From positions 1-21,239 of IMG/VR virus record IMGVR_UViG_3300048584_000111: a DNA stretch of 21,239 bases. One strand, given 5' to 3'. Of the stretch, positions 19,962-21,239 are shown piece by piece. Under the pieces are notes generated by a model that ran no database searches, was not told the DNA's origin, and was given only the letters and a program-made list of their open reading frames with translations. Position 1 is the stretch's first letter. Each line of letters begins with the position of its first letter. The DNA comes from a virus. A program made the translations under genes and the position numbers.

Positions 19962-20373
19962 CATCCCCTCCCTTCACGCGTCTGATCCACAATTTGAGCG
20001 CCTCGGCGCATTTGCCGGCCTGCTCCACCGTCAGAAACTCGGGCGCGCTCGCCCCGGTCTGACGGTTGATCCATGCGCGCAGCGCGGGTTTCCCGCGCGC
20101 GCCCTTGACCACCGCGCCGCGTGTCTGCAGATCGCCCCACAGGGCGTAGATGAGCCGCACATGGGCGGGTCGCTGGGTGCGCGGCCTGTCCGCACGTGCG
20201 GCGGGCTGGAACCCCAGCGCGACGAACCCCTCGAGCGCGGTGGCGCGCTCGGCCTCGCTCATGTCCGCCGCCGAGCGTTTGCCGGTGCGGGCCTCCAGAA
20301 CCGCGCGATACTCCTCGACCGAGAGGCCAAGCCTTGCGCGGGCGATATGCAACTGTGCGGTGAGGCGGCTCAT
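19948..20373 (-). CDS. gemA: GemA / gp16 family regulatory protein
   Basis: A 141-residue protein (MSRLTAQLHIARARLGLSVEEYRAVLEARTGKRSAADMSEAER). The pattern 'L-x-x-I-H-I-A-R-x-x-L-G-L-x-x-E-x-Y-R-x-x-L-x-x-x-T-G-x-x-S-x-x-x-M-x-x-x-E', followed by QRPAHVRLIYALWGDLQTRGAV and TGASAPEFLTVEQAGKCAEALKLWI, identifies the Mu gp16/GemA family (DUF1018). In Mu, GemA alters host gene expression and DNA supercoiling; it is an early or semi-essential gene. It overlaps its upstream neighbour by four bases (ATGA), with GAGGAG nine bases before the start. It is the strongest single early-region Mu marker in the window. Confidence 0.9.
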   Translation of the reverse strand: MSRLTAQLHIARARLGLSVEEYRAVLEARTGKRSAADMSEAERATALEGFVALGFQPAARADRPRTQRPAHVRLIYALWGDLQTRGAVVKGARGKPALRAWINRQTGASAPEFLTVEQAGKCAEALKLWIRRVKGGDDAKS

Positions 20374-20678
20374 GGGGTTTCGCTCCTCGCAATGTGAGGG
20401 GCGGGGTCGGCGGTGGCGGTGTCGAGCCCCTCGGACGTGATCTCCGGCTCGGCGGCGAGATTGGTCCGCCAGAATGCGTCCCGCTCGAAGATGATCACGC
20501 CGGGCTGCTCAGCACCGAGCCGCCAGGCGATCCATGCCAGCAGCGCGCCGACGAGGCCCGCCATGATCATCTGGCCGAGATGGCCGATGCTCGCCCCCCA
20601 GACGATAAGCCCGAGGCAGACGCCGGCCAGCGCGACGCAGGCCAGCGCCATGGGATCGAGAATGCAGACGCGCTTCAT
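20370..20678 (-). CDS. Small membrane protein of the early region
   Basis: A 102-residue protein (MKRVCILDPMALACVALAGVCLGLIVWGASIGHLGQMIMAGLVGALLAWIAWRLG). Two hydrophobic segments lie at about residues 9-28 and 35-53. The remaining half is soluble and acidic, with IIFERDAFWRTNLAAEPEITSEG. GAGGAG is six bases from the ATG, which overlaps the previous stop (ATGA). The family is not recognised. Small early membrane proteins in phages often act in superinfection exclusion, which is only a possibility here. Confidence 0.68.
   Translation of the reverse strand: MKRVCILDPMALACVALAGVCLGLIVWGASIGHLGQMIMAGLVGALLAWIAWRLGAEQPGVIIFERDAFWRTNLAAEPEITSEGLDTATADPAPHIARSETP
20381..20394. repeat. 14-bp gene-junction repeat, copy 1
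   Basis: CGCTCCTCGCAATG, identical to 20683-20696. On the minus strand it gives CATTGCGAGGAGCG: the codons for I-A-R-S near the end of the upstream gene, with GAGGAG as ribosome binding site for the next gene. Confidence 0.8.
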
Positions 20679-20938
20679 GATGCGCTCCTCGCAATGCTCG
20701 GAGCGGGGGCGGCGTCATTGATCGCAGCCAGAACCTTGCGACCCTGCTCGGTCACGGTTGGATAGATGCCGTGATCGATGCTGATCAGTCGCTGTCGCGT
20801 GGCCAGCGAGCGGAGCGTGGACGCGCCGTGGTTGTCCCAGTTGAACGCCCCTGCGCTGATCGAGCGCAGGGCGAGCACCTGCGCATCGCTGAGGCGCGGC
20901 TCGCCATAGAGCACGGGACGATTGTCGAGCCTCGCCAT
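20675..20938 (-). CDS. Hypothetical early protein, possibly winged-helix
   Basis: An 87-residue protein from the ATG at 20938 (MARLDNRPVLYGEPRLSDAQVLALRSISAGAFNWDNHG). The part LSDAQVLALRSISAG (helix), STLRSLATRQRLISIDHGIYPTVTEQGRKVLAAI reads like the 'L-x-x-L-x-x-R-x-L-I-x-x-x-x-x-x-Y-x-x-T-x-x-G' of small winged-helix (MarR-like) domains, with the last strand pair and helix. It may therefore bind DNA. The start overlaps the previous stop (GTGATG) and carries the 16-bp junction repeat. The end carries the 14-bp junction repeat. The specific function is unknown. Confidence 0.65.
   Translation of the reverse strand: MARLDNRPVLYGEPRLSDAQVLALRSISAGAFNWDNHGASTLRSLATRQRLISIDHGIYPTVTEQGRKVLAAINDAAPAPSIARSAS
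20683..20696. repeat. 14-bp gene-junction repeat, copy 2
   Basis: CGCTCCTCGCAATG, the same as 20381-20394. It provides the GAGGAG ribosome binding site for the small membrane protein gene and the I-A-R-S near the end of the gene before it. Confidence 0.8.
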
Positions 20939-20950
20939 CACGCGGCCCTC
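20935..20950. repeat. 16-bp gene-junction repeat, copy 2
   Basis: CCATCACGCGGCCCTC at the junction of the 84-residue and 87-residue genes, identical to copies at 19032-19047 and 21189-21204. Confidence 0.85.
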
Positions 20951-21192
20951 CTGCGCTTGCCGCCCTCGAGCCGCGCGGCGAACGCCTTGACCGCCGCGAG
21001 TTTCTCGGCCTCCGTCTCCGCCTCGGGCACGCCGGGCACGAGCAGGCTCTTGCCGTCATAGGCGTGGCGCGCATGGGTGATGAGCCGGCGCTCCAGCGCG
21101 TGCCGGGCACCTTGCATGAGGCTGATCGCCCCGTGGGGCTTGTCGTCGGCGACCTCGACGAGGCCGCTCTGCCAGCAGATGATGTGAGCCAT
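20938..21192 (-). CDS. Hypothetical early protein, 84 residues
   Basis: From the ATG at 21192: MAHIICWQSGLVEVADDKPHGAISLMQGARHALERRLITHARHAYDGKSLLVPGVPEAETEAEKLAAVKAFAARLEGGKRRRAA. The first part has short strands and IICWQSG, the middle a helix with several basic residues and HARHAYDG, and the end a charged helix with a basic tail. Small proteins of this sort are common in the early regions of Mu-like prophages of alphaproteobacteria, but I cannot name the family. The ATG overlaps the stop of the gene upstream (GTGATG), and its ribosome binding site lies in the 16-bp junction repeat. Confidence 0.62.
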   Translation of the reverse strand: MAHIICWQSGLVEVADDKPHGAISLMQGARHALERRLITHARHAYDGKSLLVPGVPEAETEAEKLAAVKAFAARLEGGKRRRAA

Positions 21193-21204
21193 CACGCGGC
21201 CCTC
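21189..21204. repeat. 16-bp gene-junction repeat, copy 3
   Basis: CCATCACGCGGCCCTC at the junction of the partial gene and the 84-residue gene, identical to copies at 19032-19047 and 20935-20950. Confidence 0.85.
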
Positions 21205-21239
21205 GCCTTGGCGAGGGTGGCGTCGCAGCCAAGCTCGAT
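21192..21239 (-). CDS. C-terminal end of an early gene (5' part outside window)
   Basis: The minus frame reads IELGCDATLAKARAA and stops at the TGA at 21194-21192, sharing one base with the ATG of the next gene. Only 15 residues are inside the window, too few to name it. Its last codons are part of the 16-bp junction repeat, and the GAGG in them serves the next gene. The coupling shows that the early operon continues to the right. Confidence 0.5.
   Translation of the reverse strand: MELGCDATLAKARAA

Noticed and set aside
1-21239. CRISPR array, tRNA or rRNA genes, insertion sequences
   Set aside because: No regularly spaced direct repeats, no cloverleaf or conserved rRNA sequence and no transposase were seen. 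The short repeats present are gene-junction sequences or a simple tandem duplication.
1-21239. Phage ends or attachment sites
   Set aside because: Both window edges lie inside phage operons (tape measure gene on the left, an early gene on the right), so the transposable ends of the phage are outside.

Overview
The window is a high-GC stretch carrying about half of a Mu-like transposable myophage, most likely a prophage or phage of an alphaproteobacterium. The host guess rests on base composition and on the style of the proteins. The phage assignment rests on gene order and recognisable families: GemA/gp16, a Mor/C activator, small and large terminase, DUF935 portal, MuF head protein, gpG, the gpI protease/scaffold, capsid cement, major capsid, gp36 and gp37, tail sheath, tail tube, tail chaperone and tape measure. 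The phage genome runs from right to left. Nearly all genes are on the minus strand, tightly packed with ATGA or TGATG overlaps. Neither phage end, the transposase genes, the repressor, the rest of the tail nor the fibres are inside the window.

Right part (21239 to 17105): the end of the early region and the middle region. It holds a chain of small genes (mostly unknown, one membrane protein), GemA, a winged-helix/coiled-coil protein, a small HTH protein, two 80-residue unknowns and a Mor-family activator. Short sequences are repeated at the gene junctions here. They carry the ribosome binding site and the overlapping stop/start. A 14-bp perfect inverted repeat lies inside the coiled-coil gene.

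Middle (17104 to 14614): a possible Mor-dependent late promoter, then the lysis block. This has a TIGR02594-type endolysin, an Acb2/Tad1-like nucleotide sponge (predicted anti-CBASS), a holin-like protein, nested Rz/Rz1 spanins, a secreted thermonuclease-like enzyme and an XhlA-like membrane protein. Next come packaging and head genes (14607 to 4391). The MuF head protein carries a C-terminal domain resembling phage nuclease/toxin domains (PBECR type). The protease gene has an internal start for a separate scaffold. Then come tail genes (4390 to 1). The tail chaperone gene ends in a textbook G GGA AAC slippery site that leads into an extension in the -1 frame.

Three plus-strand genes break the pattern and are visibly more AT-rich. 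One is a two-gene cassette (7470 to 8808) inserted between gpG and gpI: a soluble 287-residue protein followed, with overlap, by a four-helix membrane protein. The other is a single gene (18107 to 18640) encoding a helical, zinc-ribbon protein, placed between two early genes. All three look like cargo (morons). The two-gene cassette is the best candidate for an undescribed defence or exclusion system. No stretch over 300 bases lacks a gene.
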